A stretch of DNA of 64,000 nucleotides, taken from Bacteroidia bacterium. GTDB taxonomy: Bacteria > Bacteroidota > Bacteroidia > Flavobacteriales > Flavobacteriaceae. This document shows, in pieces, positions 26,834-35,829 of this stretch (its first letter is position 1; the number at the start of each line of letters is the position of its first letter). The notes under the pieces are model-generated. The model ran no database searches, was not told where the DNA came from, and worked only from the letters and a program-made list of their open reading frames with translations. Location: the NCBI GenBank assembly GCA_030429455.1, contig JAUIFC010000004.1:16262-80261 (forward strand). Reading direction: 5' to 3'. Position numbers and translations under genes: made by a program.

Positions 26834-28774
26834 ATGCAACGAATTTTTAATTATAAAAAACTGTTTCATCTATTGCTTTCCATCATGCTTATAATGGGTT
26901 CAATAGCATGTGAGGGCGAAGAAGCCAAACCTGTTGAAAATAACGAAAACCCAACTGATACCCCTCAAAATCCCTCCGTATTTGTTCTAGAAAATCTGGT
27001 ATCGCCTGAACATTATCCAGGTATAGCTATTTATACTGCCAATATGGGTAAAGAAAGAAGCACGGAGGTGTATTCCGAATGGGTGATCAGAAAAAGCTCT
27101 AATGTGAGTGTAAATTCAGAAATACTGCGAAATGGATTTAATGCACTGCACAAAATTTCTTTTGATAGAATAGAAAATGCAAACGACTACATGGAATTTG
27201 TAATGTCCATTCACGGTAAACTGGTTAACCGCGTTCCCGTTCCAATTGAGTTTCTTCAAAATTTAGCAGGCATCTCCTTTAGAGCAGTGAGTTTTGAAAC
27301 GCCAATCATTCTTACACTGGAAGCTTTTTCCATTGATGGCGTCTTACTAAAAACTGAAGATTTTGAAGTGAATCAAGAAACTATGCAAAATTTTGTAATG
27401 CCTATTTCATCTCCTGATTTGCATCATTTTGCTTTTAAAATAGATGGAAGCAAACAAAATACTCCAGGATTTTCTGAAGGTGCCATTGGTATAGACGATG
27501 TGTATTTAAACAATACCTCAAATACTACTTTTCAACCTCCTGCCGATGATACACAGTTTATAAACTGGCTAAAAACAGCAAGCTTAAACTATTTTATTTG
27601 GAATTATAGAGACGTTGGAGGTGGTCAAGGTGTAGTTATCGAAGATGCCTATGATGCGACTGTCGTTTCACTTTCGGGCATAGGGTATGCTTATGGCGCT
27701 TATGTAATTGCCGCAGAAGAAAATATAGTAACACCTCAAGTAGCACGAGAACGTATTTTAGCTATGCTAAAATGGCAGGAAGCGCAAAATTGGTCTAATG
27801 GTCTTGAAGGGATTCATGGGTTTCCTTACCATTATTTCGATATTAATGGAAATGGTTTATTTAATTCAAGCCCAGAAGCCGTAAGTACTATTGACTGGGC
27901 GATGTGTGCTGCAGGAATTAGAACCGTAAAACAAAAATATGCTAATGATAGTGAAATTGTTAGCCTTTGCAACACCCTGTTAAACAGACCACAATGGCAT
28001 GAAACAATTCATGATAATCCTTCGGACACTTACAGGTTCAACAGAATTACAAAAGGCTTTTCTTCAAGTGGAACAAAAAATGGACAGGTCTGGGCAGATG
28101 CATTTTCTGAAGAAACAGATGTCATTTATTTGGAAGCATTGGCTTCCGGACAAGTTCCAAATTTAGATTTAAGTAGAATTTATAGAGAACTAAAAAATGG
28201 GTTTTATGTCAGCTGGTTTGGAAGTGGTTTTACATACAATTGGATGCAACTTTGGACAGGAACTGTGGAGCCCTATAAGACCAATAGTACTTCAGCCTAT
28301 CTCGTAGATGCAACAACATCCAATACGTCTTTTGGAAATAACTACATGGGATTAACAGCATGTGCAACTGTTTCTGAAGTTGAACCCAATGGATTTATCA
28401 AATGGAGAAATTATGTTGGTAATCAAGGGTCTTCCGTTTCAGGAGCGATGTCAAACGAAGTTATTCAAGTTTCACCTGCTCCCTATGGTGCTGTATTGGC
28501 TTTACCATTTATTCCAAATGAAGCCATTCAATCTTTAAGACAATACGTGGAGCTTGGTTATTACCATCCTCTTTTAGGCTTGCCAGATAACATTAGAATG
28601 AGAGATATGCCAAATGGCATAAATGTCCCCGTACCAAATTGGAATCCTTACGATCTTAACATTGGAGCTATTTTTCTGGCTATAGAACAGTACCAGCAAA
28701 ATAGAATTGCCCAGTATTATTTATCCGATCCTAACGCACAAAGTGCTCTTAACCAACTCATACAATCTTTTTAA
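26834..28774 (+). CDS. Glycoamylase-fold lipoprotein, probable glycoside hydrolase
   Basis: 646 residues, starting one base after the SusD stop. Lipobox IMGSIAC (Cys26). Residues about 55-235 look like a beta-sandwich carbohydrate-binding domain (SVNSEILRNGFNALHKISF, GAIGIDDVYLNN). From about 240 on lies an (alpha/alpha) barrel: FINWLKTASLNYFIWNYR, VSLSGIGYAYGAYVIAAEE, GFPYHYFDINGNG, DWAMCAAGIRTVKQKY, close to the Glycoamylase domain (PF10091) that includes GH144 beta-1,2-glucanases. Lipidation and the adjacent SusC/D pair suggest surface cleavage of a glucan or other polysaccharide before import. Exact family and linkage cannot be fixed by eye. Confidence 0.7.
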   Translation: MQRIFNYKKLFHLLLSIMLIMGSIACEGEEAKPVENNENPTDTPQNPSVFVLENLVSPEHYPGIAIYTANMGKERSTEVYSEWVIRKSSNVSVNSEILRNGFNALHKISFDRIENANDYMEFVMSIHGKLVNRVPVPIEFLQNLAGISFRAVSFETPIILTLEAFSIDGVLLKTEDFEVNQETMQNFVMPISSPDLHHFAFKIDGSKQNTPGFSEGAIGIDDVYLNNTSNTTFQPPADDTQFINWLKTASLNYFIWNYRDVGGGQGVVIEDAYDATVVSLSGIGYAYGAYVIAAEENIVTPQVARERILAMLKWQEAQNWSNGLEGIHGFPYHYFDINGNGLFNSSPEAVSTIDWAMCAAGIRTVKQKYANDSEIVSLCNTLLNRPQWHETIHDNPSDTYRFNRITKGFSSSGTKNGQVWADAFSEETDVIYLEALASGQVPNLDLSRIYRELKNGFYVSWFGSGFTYNWMQLWTGTVEPYKTNSTSAYLVDATTSNTSFGNNYMGLTACATVSEVEPNGFIKWRNYVGNQGSSVSGAMSNEVIQVSPAPYGAVLALPFIPNEAIQSLRQYVELGYYHPLLGLPDNIRMRDMPNGINVPVPNWNPYDLNIGAIFLAIEQYQQNRIAQYYLSDPNAQSALNQLIQSF

Positions 28775-28789
28775 TCAATAAAAAATCAT

Positions 28790-29890
28790 ATGAAAACGAA
28801 ATTGAAATTATTTACACTTTTTATAGCGGTTTCTACGCTTATAAATTGTAGTGAAAATGACGAACCAAACGTCGAGATTTTTTTTGATCCAGACGTTAGC
28901 ACGCCAAATACCAACATTGGCCAAACGGTGACGTTTACAGACTATTCAACTGGTGTTCAATCCAGACTATGGACATTTCCAAGTGGAACGCCTTCAACAT
29001 CAACAGAGCGTGAAGTAGATGTTCAATTTTCCGATGTCGGTTTGATAAACTGTACCATCGAAAACACCTTTATTGATGGCATCACAGAAACCAAAAGTGT
29101 TTTTGTACAAGTCGGAAGCGGACTCATTAATTATGATGTTTCTGCAATAAAGGTCGATGCCGGAGAGACCATCACTTTTACGGATAATTCTAATAGTGTA
29201 GAGTCCAGAACCTGGACATTCCCTGGTGGAACACCCGAAACATCAAGCGATGCTCAAGTAGATGTTGTCTTTAATCAAGAAGGTCCGGTAACTTGTGATT
29301 TAGAAGTCACATTTGCAAACGGAATCACCGATGCTCAGGAAATTGAAATACAAATTGGTAATGAAAAATACCCTAGAAATGTATTCAGTTTTGAAGATCT
29401 AGAAATCGCAGCGAATGTATGGCAAGCTTGGATTTCCAATGGTACAGACGATATGGTCTTTAGTATTGAAAATGAACCAGGTATGGGAGCTAATGAAACG
29501 AATGGTTTTGCTAAAATAGTTATCAATGCAGGTGGCGTCGAATCTCAATTATTCACAAAAGGTGTTGAAGGCTTTCCAAATGCGACGTTAGAAAGTTTTA
29601 AAACCTACGAGTTCAGTTTTTGGATAAAAAGTGAGGACTATAATGTCGTTACTGCTGCGGAAGTTAGCAACGAAAGTGAATTTCAAAACTGGTACAACTT
29701 TGCATGGTACAGCCCTATTCCAGAAGTAGGAAGCGATTGGTCGTTTAAAACCATCACTTTTCAAACAGGCGACTTATCTCAGATTTACGCTGAAGGAACC
29801 GCTAATAACGCCTGGACACAATTCAAGTTCATTCAACCTGGACCTGGTATCATCTATATCGATGAAATTTCACTAAAAGAAATCAACTAA
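28790..29890 (+). CDS. PKD-repeat surface glycan-binding lipoprotein (SusE/F position)
   Basis: 366 residues; lipobox VSTLINC (about Cys20). Two PKD-like beta domains (about 28-108 and 112-192) share the wording VTFTDYSTGVQSRLWTFPSG and ITFTDNSNSVESRTWTFPGG. A C-terminal jelly-roll of about 170 residues (VFSFEDLEIAANVWQAW, SFWIKSEDY, GIIYIDEISL) resembles carbohydrate-binding modules. Placed just after the SusC/D and enzyme genes, it is likely a surface glycan-binding protein that holds the polysaccharide for the glycoamylase-like enzyme. Confidence 0.75.
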   Translation: MKTKLKLFTLFIAVSTLINCSENDEPNVEIFFDPDVSTPNTNIGQTVTFTDYSTGVQSRLWTFPSGTPSTSTEREVDVQFSDVGLINCTIENTFIDGITETKSVFVQVGSGLINYDVSAIKVDAGETITFTDNSNSVESRTWTFPGGTPETSSDAQVDVVFNQEGPVTCDLEVTFANGITDAQEIEIQIGNEKYPRNVFSFEDLEIAANVWQAWISNGTDDMVFSIENEPGMGANETNGFAKIVINAGGVESQLFTKGVEGFPNATLESFKTYEFSFWIKSEDYNVVTAAEVSNESEFQNWYNFAWYSPIPEVGSDWSFKTITFQTGDLSQIYAEGTANNAWTQFKFIQPGPGIIYIDEISLKEIN

Positions 29891-29930
29891 ACATTTAATT
29901 ATAATTTACTAAATACAAATACTATAGTCT

Positions 29931-31592
29931 ATGAAAACAATTACTTTCAATCTTATGGTACTGGCAGTTATGCTGTTATCATTTTCTGGTCAATCACAAA
30001 CTTATGTTTACGACGACAATGTAAACTCTGGCATTTTTTTTCAAGGAACCGATGGTGCTGAAGTGGCAAATCCTATTTCGGATAGTGTAAACAGCAGCTC
30101 AACTTGTGCCATGTCTTCCACAGATGGCAACTGGCAACAAATTCAATTTTTTCCAAATATTTCAGTTTCTACAGGAGATAAGTTTTATTTCTCTGTGTAT
30201 AATCCTAACAATGTTGGTCCTGGGCAAATTCAGTTTGAATATGCTTCAGCGCCTGGAGTTTGGCAATATGGCGGCGATGTTTCTTATGATTCTAATGCAG
30301 CAAATGGCTGGATAGAACACAATGTTAATTTAAATAGTCATGCAGGCGAGGTGATCAATAAAATTATATTTATGCCAGCAGGAAACAATTCGTCTAGTGT
30401 TTATGTTGATAATATTTATGTGCATACCGAATCCATAATAAATCCGCCTTCTGGACCAACTTATGTGTATAACGACAATGTGTCTTCTGGAATTTTCTTC
30501 GAATCTACTAATGGTGGTGAAGTGGCTAACCCTGTTTCAGATGACGTAAATTCCAGTGCCAATTGTGCATTTTCTGGTACTGATAATCCATTCCCTTGGT
30601 TAGAAATTCAATTTTTTCCAACTCCAAGCTACACTCCAGTTTCTGGGGACAAATTGTTCTTTTCTGTTTATAACCCTAATGCTTCACCTGGTGCACAAAT
30701 ACAGTTTAACTCTGGAGCATTTTTTGGAGGGAATGTTACTTATGATGCCACGAACACGACAGGTTGGGTGGAATACAGCATAGACCTCGATGATGAAATT
30801 GGTAACGAAATTACACAGGTTGTCATTTTTCCAACAGAAGGGACTTCAATAGGTGTATATTTAGATAATATTTATTTTCACAACGAATCTGTCCTTTCTC
30901 CACCTTCTTCTGGAACAACATATGTTTATAACGAAGATGTGTCTTCAGGTATTTTTTTCGAATCTACCAATGGTGGTGAAGTGGCAAACCCTGTATCAGA
31001 TGCTGTAAATTCAAGTGCTAATTGTGCATTTTCTGGAACCGATAATCCTTTTCCGTGGTTAGAACTTCAATTTTTTCCTACACCGGCTTATACTCCAGTT
31101 GCAGGAGATAAATTGTTCTTTTCCATTTACAATCCAAACTCTTCTCCTGGTGCTCAAATTCAATTTAACTCTGGCGCATTTTTTGGAGGGAACGTCACTT
31201 ACGATGCCAACAATACAACCGGTTGGGTGGAATACAGCATTGACCTTGATGACGAAATTGGAAGCCAAATAACACAAATTATACTCTATCCTACCGAAGG
31301 TACAAATATTGGTGTCTATATCGATAATATCTATTTTTCTAATTCATCGGTTTTAAGTGTTGAAAATTCAGCTTTTGTTGAAGAAGGTATATTCATAAAT
31401 CAAGAAGGAGTAGTAAATTTTGAAAGATCTCAAAATGGTACAGAATTGTATGTTTTTGACATCACTGGACGTTTAATTTTTAACGAAGTTATCAATGGGA
31501 AAACTTCTGAAAATACATTAAACAAAAGAGGAATTTACATTGTAAAAGCAGCTAATGAACATGGAATAACGACTAAGAAGTTAGGTTTTTAA
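29931..31592 (+). CDS. Secreted three-repeat binding protein with type IX sorting domain
   Basis: 553 residues. Signal peptide ending SFSGQSQ. Three tandem beta-rich domains begin at TYVYDDNV, TYVYNDNV and TYVYNEDV; the period is exactly 459 bases (starts at 30000, 30459 and 30918). Domains two and three are almost identical (FESTNGGEVANPVSD, SANCAFSGTDNPFPWLE), which points to recent duplication. Each ends in YLDNIYFH-type sequence, as in many carbohydrate-binding modules. The C-terminus (LYVFDITGRLIFNEV, GIYIVKA) is a type A sorting domain of the type IX secretion system. It is probably a secreted or surface lectin serving the locus. Confidence 0.78.
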   Translation: MKTITFNLMVLAVMLLSFSGQSQTYVYDDNVNSGIFFQGTDGAEVANPISDSVNSSSTCAMSSTDGNWQQIQFFPNISVSTGDKFYFSVYNPNNVGPGQIQFEYASAPGVWQYGGDVSYDSNAANGWIEHNVNLNSHAGEVINKIIFMPAGNNSSSVYVDNIYVHTESIINPPSGPTYVYNDNVSSGIFFESTNGGEVANPVSDDVNSSANCAFSGTDNPFPWLEIQFFPTPSYTPVSGDKLFFSVYNPNASPGAQIQFNSGAFFGGNVTYDATNTTGWVEYSIDLDDEIGNEITQVVIFPTEGTSIGVYLDNIYFHNESVLSPPSSGTTYVYNEDVSSGIFFESTNGGEVANPVSDAVNSSANCAFSGTDNPFPWLELQFFPTPAYTPVAGDKLFFSIYNPNSSPGAQIQFNSGAFFGGNVTYDANNTTGWVEYSIDLDDEIGSQITQIILYPTEGTNIGVYIDNIYFSNSSVLSVENSAFVEEGIFINQEGVVNFERSQNGTELYVFDITGRLIFNEVINGKTSENTLNKRGIYIVKAANEHGITTKKLGF

Positions 31593-31701
31593 TTTACATA
31601 TATTTGATATTAACTTCTTTATAAGTTATTGATTAACAATAAACACCTTCCTTAATCCTCCCTTACTTCTACTAAGCTGAGTACAAGTTTGGGAGGAAAC
31701 G

Positions 31702-31713
31702 GAAACCGGTTTC
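31702..31713. promoter_or_regulatory. Perfect 12-bp palindrome, LacI-type operator-like
   Basis: GAAACCGGTTTC is a perfect palindrome, 83 bases upstream of the GH35 start. Its form resembles operators of LacI/GntR-type sugar regulators. A CCTCCC/GGGAGG pair lies just upstream. No such regulator gene is in the window. Confidence 0.35.
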
Positions 31714-31795
31714 AAATTTCCAATAGAGGAGATTATCGGGGTGTTCATTATGACAATAACGGACTTTTCTTTTACCAAAAAAAAAAAATTATACT

Positions 31796-33448
31796 ATGAA
31801 GTATCTTAAAATTCTATGCGCTTTTTTGTTCATTTTCAGTTCCATGCAAGCACAAGAGAGCATCCCATATCTCTCCATAAAAGGAACAGCCACTCAACTC
31901 ATGGTAGATGATCAGCCGTTTCTAATGATTGCAGGCGAAGTTCATAATTCTTCTGCATCTACGGTCGAATACATGACGCCATTGTTTCCAACCTTGAAAG
32001 AGATGAACTTAAATTCGGTATTTGTAACATTGGCTTGGGAACAATTCGAACCAGAGGAAGGCGTTTATGATTATACTTTGGTAGATGCTATTCTAAAAAA
32101 TGCCAGAGAAAACAACTTAAAAGTTGCGTTATTATGGTTTGCTTCTTGGAAAAATGGTGAATCTAGTTATACACCACTTTGGGTGAAAAAGGATACTAAA
32201 CGTTTCTTTAGAGTAAAAACGAAAGAAGGTCTTGAGATTGAAACCATGTCTCCATTCTGTACAGCAACGAAAGAAGCCGATGCCAAGGCCTTCACTGCAC
32301 TTATGACATATCTTAAAAAGGTAGACAAAGAGCGCACAGTGATACTTATGCAACCTCAAAACGAAGTTGGGATGTTTCAGGATATAGATTACAATAAAGA
32401 GTCTTTAAAAAATTATGAAAAAGATGTTCCCAAAACCTTAATGACATATCTCCAAAAGAACAAGAACAGTCTTGATAATTATGTCAAGACTGCATGGGAA
32501 AAGCAAGGTTATAAGAAAAAAGGCTCTTGGAAAGAAGTATTTGGCGATACACCAGAAGGAAAAACATTTTTTACTACTTGGGAATACGCAACATATATCA
32601 ATTATATCGCGGAAAAAGGAAGAGCTGTTTACAATTTGCCTATGATGGTTAATGCTTGGATTGTTCAACAACCTAATGATTTGCCTGGTGTTTATCCTAA
32701 CGGTGGACCAGTTTCAAGGGTGATAGACATCTGGAAGGCTGCAGCTCCTTCCATAGATATTCAGTCACCCGATATTTATTTGCCAAACTTCAAAGAAATT
32801 GTAGCCATGTACCATAGGGAAGATAATCCATTATTAGTCCCTGAATCGACTTCGGAAGTTGGCAGAGCTTATTATGCTTTTGGTGAACACGACGCTATAT
32901 GTTATTCGCCATTTGGAATCGAAGATGCTTCAAATGATTTTTTATTTAAAAAATCTTACGCCGTTTTAAACGAAATTCAGCATTTGATTAAAGATTATCA
33001 AGGGACAGGTAAAATGCACGGTATTCTTCAGGAAGGAGACGAAACCTATAGAGATTTATACATGGGCGATTACAAAGTTAAAGTGATGTACGAAAAACCA
33101 AATGAACCTTCTTTCGGAATTGTTATTCAGACTGAAGACGATGAATTTATCGTTGCCGGAATGAACTTAAGTGTTTACTTTACTTCAGAAGTTAAAGGAA
33201 AAATTGGCTATATCGGTCAGGTTTATGAAGGGAGGTTTGACGACGAAAACTTTGTGCCTACAAGAATGATGAATGGAGACGAAACTTATCATAATTCTAG
33301 ACTACGAGTTTTCGGTAGATTATTTACATCTTCAGAAAAACTTGAAAAAACTGAAAAAAAAGAAGGCGATCCTGATGCTTATTCACCGGCGACACAAAAG
33401 TCTATTATTACGCCAGGTATTTATAAAGTAATTGTATATCAACGATAA
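31796..33448 (+). CDS. Secreted GH35-type beta-galactosidase with DUF5597 C-terminus
   Basis: 550 residues. Signal peptide ending SMQAQ. The TIM barrel begins PYLSIKGTATQLMVDDQPFLMIAGEVHNS and has the GH35-like acid/base Glu190 in QPQNEVG and probable nucleophile Glu350 in VPESTSEVG. The last ~130 residues fit DUF5597 of bacterial beta-galactosidase-like proteins. It should trim terminal galactose or related residues from oligosaccharides in the periplasm. It is the last gene of the locus, 203 bases after the type IX cargo gene and with its own upstream palindrome, so it may be separately controlled. Confidence 0.8.
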   Translation: MKYLKILCAFLFIFSSMQAQESIPYLSIKGTATQLMVDDQPFLMIAGEVHNSSASTVEYMTPLFPTLKEMNLNSVFVTLAWEQFEPEEGVYDYTLVDAILKNARENNLKVALLWFASWKNGESSYTPLWVKKDTKRFFRVKTKEGLEIETMSPFCTATKEADAKAFTALMTYLKKVDKERTVILMQPQNEVGMFQDIDYNKESLKNYEKDVPKTLMTYLQKNKNSLDNYVKTAWEKQGYKKKGSWKEVFGDTPEGKTFFTTWEYATYINYIAEKGRAVYNLPMMVNAWIVQQPNDLPGVYPNGGPVSRVIDIWKAAAPSIDIQSPDIYLPNFKEIVAMYHREDNPLLVPESTSEVGRAYYAFGEHDAICYSPFGIEDASNDFLFKKSYAVLNEIQHLIKDYQGTGKMHGILQEGDETYRDLYMGDYKVKVMYEKPNEPSFGIVIQTEDDEFIVAGMNLSVYFTSEVKGKIGYIGQVYEGRFDDENFVPTRMMNGDETYHNSRLRVFGRLFTSSEKLEKTEKKEGDPDAYSPATQKSIITPGIYKVIVYQR

Positions 33449-33578
33449 ATGGAAGAACTTTAAGTTTTGCATAATTCATATTTACCATATAATGTGTTAC
33501 TAATTTATGTTTAGTAATACATTGAAAAGCAATGCTTTATTATCATAATAACAGTTTAATTTTACAGATTTTAAGTTC

Positions 33579-33616
33579 AAAAAGGATTCAAAAATTTATT
33601 TTGAGTCCTTTTTGTC
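33579..33616. terminator. Bidirectional terminator after the GH35 gene
   Basis: AAAAAGGATTCAAAA (33579-33593) pairs with TTTTGAGTCCTTTTT (33599-33613) with one T-G wobble. A/T runs at both sides allow use in either direction. On the minus strand it overlaps the end of the 38-codon small gene. Confidence 0.75.
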
Positions 33617-33712
33617 TTTTTTATTCAATTTGTATAACAGATAAGCAAAACCAGCTAAGAAATGTATAATTATAACTGCAGCGACGATATAGATTGTGGT
33701 ATTGGATTGCAT
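33596..33712 (-). CDS. 38-residue membrane peptide
   Basis: Starts MQSNTTIYIVAAVIIIHFLA, one membrane helix, then a lysine-rich tail YKLNKKDKKDSK. The stop codon lies inside the terminator hairpin at 33579-33616, a compact arrangement that supports a real small gene. Function unknown. It borders the candidate replication origin. Confidence 0.45.
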   Translation of the reverse strand: MQSNTTIYIVAAVIIIHFLAGFAYLLYKLNKKDKKDSK

Positions 33713-34491
33713 GAGGTTCTGTTTTACATTATGCAGACAACGATTAAAATATTCAGGTCAAAAATTATTTTCAAAACATGTTATCAACAGTATAAATATA
33801 CATCATTATTTATTTAATTTTTTAAAAATATTTATTTTGATTATTATGGTGTGTTAATAGGTAGAATAACTTTTCCTTCACGAATTTGGTTTTTTCATTT
33901 ACATAAAAATATCAGGAGATATTAACCTAATGCTCAGTTTTATTTATGTTGGTTTTAATGATTTAGAGGAGTTATTCACATTTGTTGATAAAGTTATTTT
34001 TGATAACTGTAAAATAATTTGAATTAAATAGTCCTGTGTATAACTAAAAGCTTTTCGTGAACATATTTTTTTTAAATACTAAAATCTATCCTTTGTTGTC
34101 ATTGAAAGTTTTATATCAGGAATAATTTTGGTTAAAAGCAAATTATTTGAGCTTTATTTGGATTTTTATTTTCAACAATTGTTTAATGACGTAATTATCT
34201 ATTAATCAAATATTTATATTATTTAGTTTACATTCAATTAACATTGAGTTAATTTACTGATAATCAATAGAAATGTATTATTCATGTCACTATCAAGTCA
34301 AATTTATTTTATTTGAATATTGTAATATCCATTCACAGGCATATAAAAATTGAATTATACGATAACTTTTTTTTTGAATATAAAGGTAAACTATCGACCT
34401 TGACTTTAATTGTACTGTTAACAAAATAGTCATCGGGATTATCATTCGTTATTACTGTTCATTTCGTTATTTTTGTATAAAACACTACATC
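33713..34491. other. oriC: AT-rich noncoding region with clustered DnaA boxes, candidate chromosomal oriC
   Basis: The region has no gene and is very AT-rich. Four DnaA-box-like nonamers lie within 263 bases: TTATCAACA at 33781-33789 (+), TTATTCACA at 33972-33980 (+), TTATCAACA on the complement at 33983-33991, and TTATACACA on the complement at 34035-34043. The second and fourth match TTATNCACA exactly; the other two differ from TTATCCACA by one base. An extremely AT-rich stretch from 34060 to 34400 could be the unwinding element. Two parS sites lie 6-8 kb to the right. Confidence 0.55.
34445..34475 (+). promoter_or_regulatory. Promoter of rpiB
   Basis: TTCG (34445-34448), 19-base spacer, TATTTTTG (34468-34475); fits TTTG-N19-TAnnTTTG. 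The start codon is 17 bases after the -7 box. Confidence 0.55.
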
Positions 34492-34923
34492 ATGAAAATT
34501 TCTATAGGCAACGATCACGCAGGAACTTCTTACAAAAATGAAATAGTAAATGCTTTGCACAAAGCTGGACACGAAGTTACCAATCATGGCACGGACTCAG
34601 ACGCTTCGGTTGATTATCCAGATTTTATTCATCCTGTTGCCAACGATGTTGAACAGGAAAGTGCAGATTTTGGAATCATAATCTGTGGAAGCGGTAATGG
34701 TGCTAGTATGACGGCAAACAAACATCAAGGCATTCGTTCTGCATTATGTTGGAATAACGAATTGGTAGAATTGGCTAGACAACATAACAATGCGAATATA
34801 TTAAGTATTCCAGCCAGATTTGTTTCTGTTCAACAGGCTTTAAAGTTTGTGGATTTATTTTTAAATACACCATTCGAAGGTGGTCGACATGAACGACGTG
34901 TCAATAAGATTGGCTGTTCATAA
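34492..34923 (+). CDS. rpiB: Ribose 5-phosphate isomerase B
   Basis: 143 residues. MKISIGNDHAGTSYKNEIV is the family start; the active site includes the Cys in IICGSGNGASMTANK and RSALCWNNELVELARQHNNANI. It interconverts ribose 5-phosphate and ribulose 5-phosphate in the pentose phosphate pathway, cytoplasmic. It opens a plus-strand run of genes next to the candidate origin. Confidence 0.95.
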   Translation: MKISIGNDHAGTSYKNEIVNALHKAGHEVTNHGTDSDASVDYPDFIHPVANDVEQESADFGIIICGSGNGASMTANKHQGIRSALCWNNELVELARQHNNANILSIPARFVSVQQALKFVDLFLNTPFEGGRHERRVNKIGCS

Positions 34924-34933
34924 ACAATAGGTT

Positions 34934-35827
34934 TTGACTCATCAGCATTCTATTTCGTCAGAAAAAAAACTCCTATTTAGTATTGTTCTGAATATTGCCA
35001 TTACACTTTCTCAGGTTATTGGCGGCATTTGGAGCGGTAGTTTAGCATTGCTTTCAGATGCTTTGCATAATTTTACCGATGTTATTTCATTGATAATAAG
35101 TTATATCGCTTCAATTTTCTCAAGGAAAAATGCGTCGGTAGAACGAACGTTTGGTTTTAAACGTGCCGAAATAGTGGCGGCTTTTGTCAATGCATTGAGT
35201 CTTATCGTCATTTCAATCATTCTGGTTATAGAGGCGATTGAACGGCTAATAACTCCACAGGAGATTGAATCGAATATGGTAATTATCCTTTCAATTGTTG
35301 CAATTATTGGAAATGGTTTAAGTGTCCTTTTATTGCATGGCGACAGTTCTAAGAATATGAATATGAAGTCTGTCTACTTGCACCTGTTTTCAGACATGTT
35401 GGCTTCTGTAGCTGTCCTTATAGGTGGTTTATTAATGAAGTATTATCAGCTGTTTTGGACCGATAGTTTATTAACACTACTTATCGCGGCTTATTTATTG
35501 TACATGAGTTGGGATTTGTTGCAAAAGTCATTTAAAGTTATGATGTTATTTACGCCAAATGACATCAACATCAACGAAATTTCAAATACGATAAATTCTA
35601 AAAGAAATGTGACTAAGCTTCATCACGTTCATGTTTGGCAATTAAATGAACAAGAAGTACATTTAGAAGCGCATATTCTTTTAGCTAAAGATTTATCTAT
35701 TTCTCAATTTGAAATTGTCCTTCAAGAGATACGAAAAGAGTTAAAAGAATTGTATGGCATCAATCATGTCACCATTCAGCCTGAATTTTTAAGTAACGAT
35801 CCAAAAGATACCATAGTTCAAGATTAG
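34934..35827 (+). CDS. Cation diffusion facilitator (zinc/divalent metal exporter)
   Basis: 297 residues if it starts at the TTG at 34934; no ATG occurs before the first conserved helix, so a TTG start is likely. Six membrane helices, with the metal site SDALHNFTD in helix 2 and LFSDMLASVAV (HxxxD/DxxxD pattern) in helix 5. The C-terminal cytoplasmic domain has HHVHVWQLNEQEVHLEAHI, typical of the CzcD/ZitB branch. It exports Zn2+ or similar ions across the inner membrane by proton antiport. It lies 10 bases after rpiB, same operon. Confidence 0.92.
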   Translation: MTHQHSISSEKKLLFSIVLNIAITLSQVIGGIWSGSLALLSDALHNFTDVISLIISYIASIFSRKNASVERTFGFKRAEIVAAFVNALSLIVISIILVIEAIERLITPQEIESNMVIILSIVAIIGNGLSVLLLHGDSSKNMNMKSVYLHLFSDMLASVAVLIGGLLMKYYQLFWTDSLLTLLIAAYLLYMSWDLLQKSFKVMMLFTPNDININEISNTINSKRNVTKLHHVHVWQLNEQEVHLEAHILLAKDLSISQFEIVLQEIRKELKELYGINHVTIQPEFLSNDPKDTIVQD

Positions 35828-35829
35828 TT

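Noticed and set aside
33841..33870. GTGTTAATA-type words as further DnaA boxes
   Set aside because: They differ from TTATNCACA at two or more positions and were not counted.
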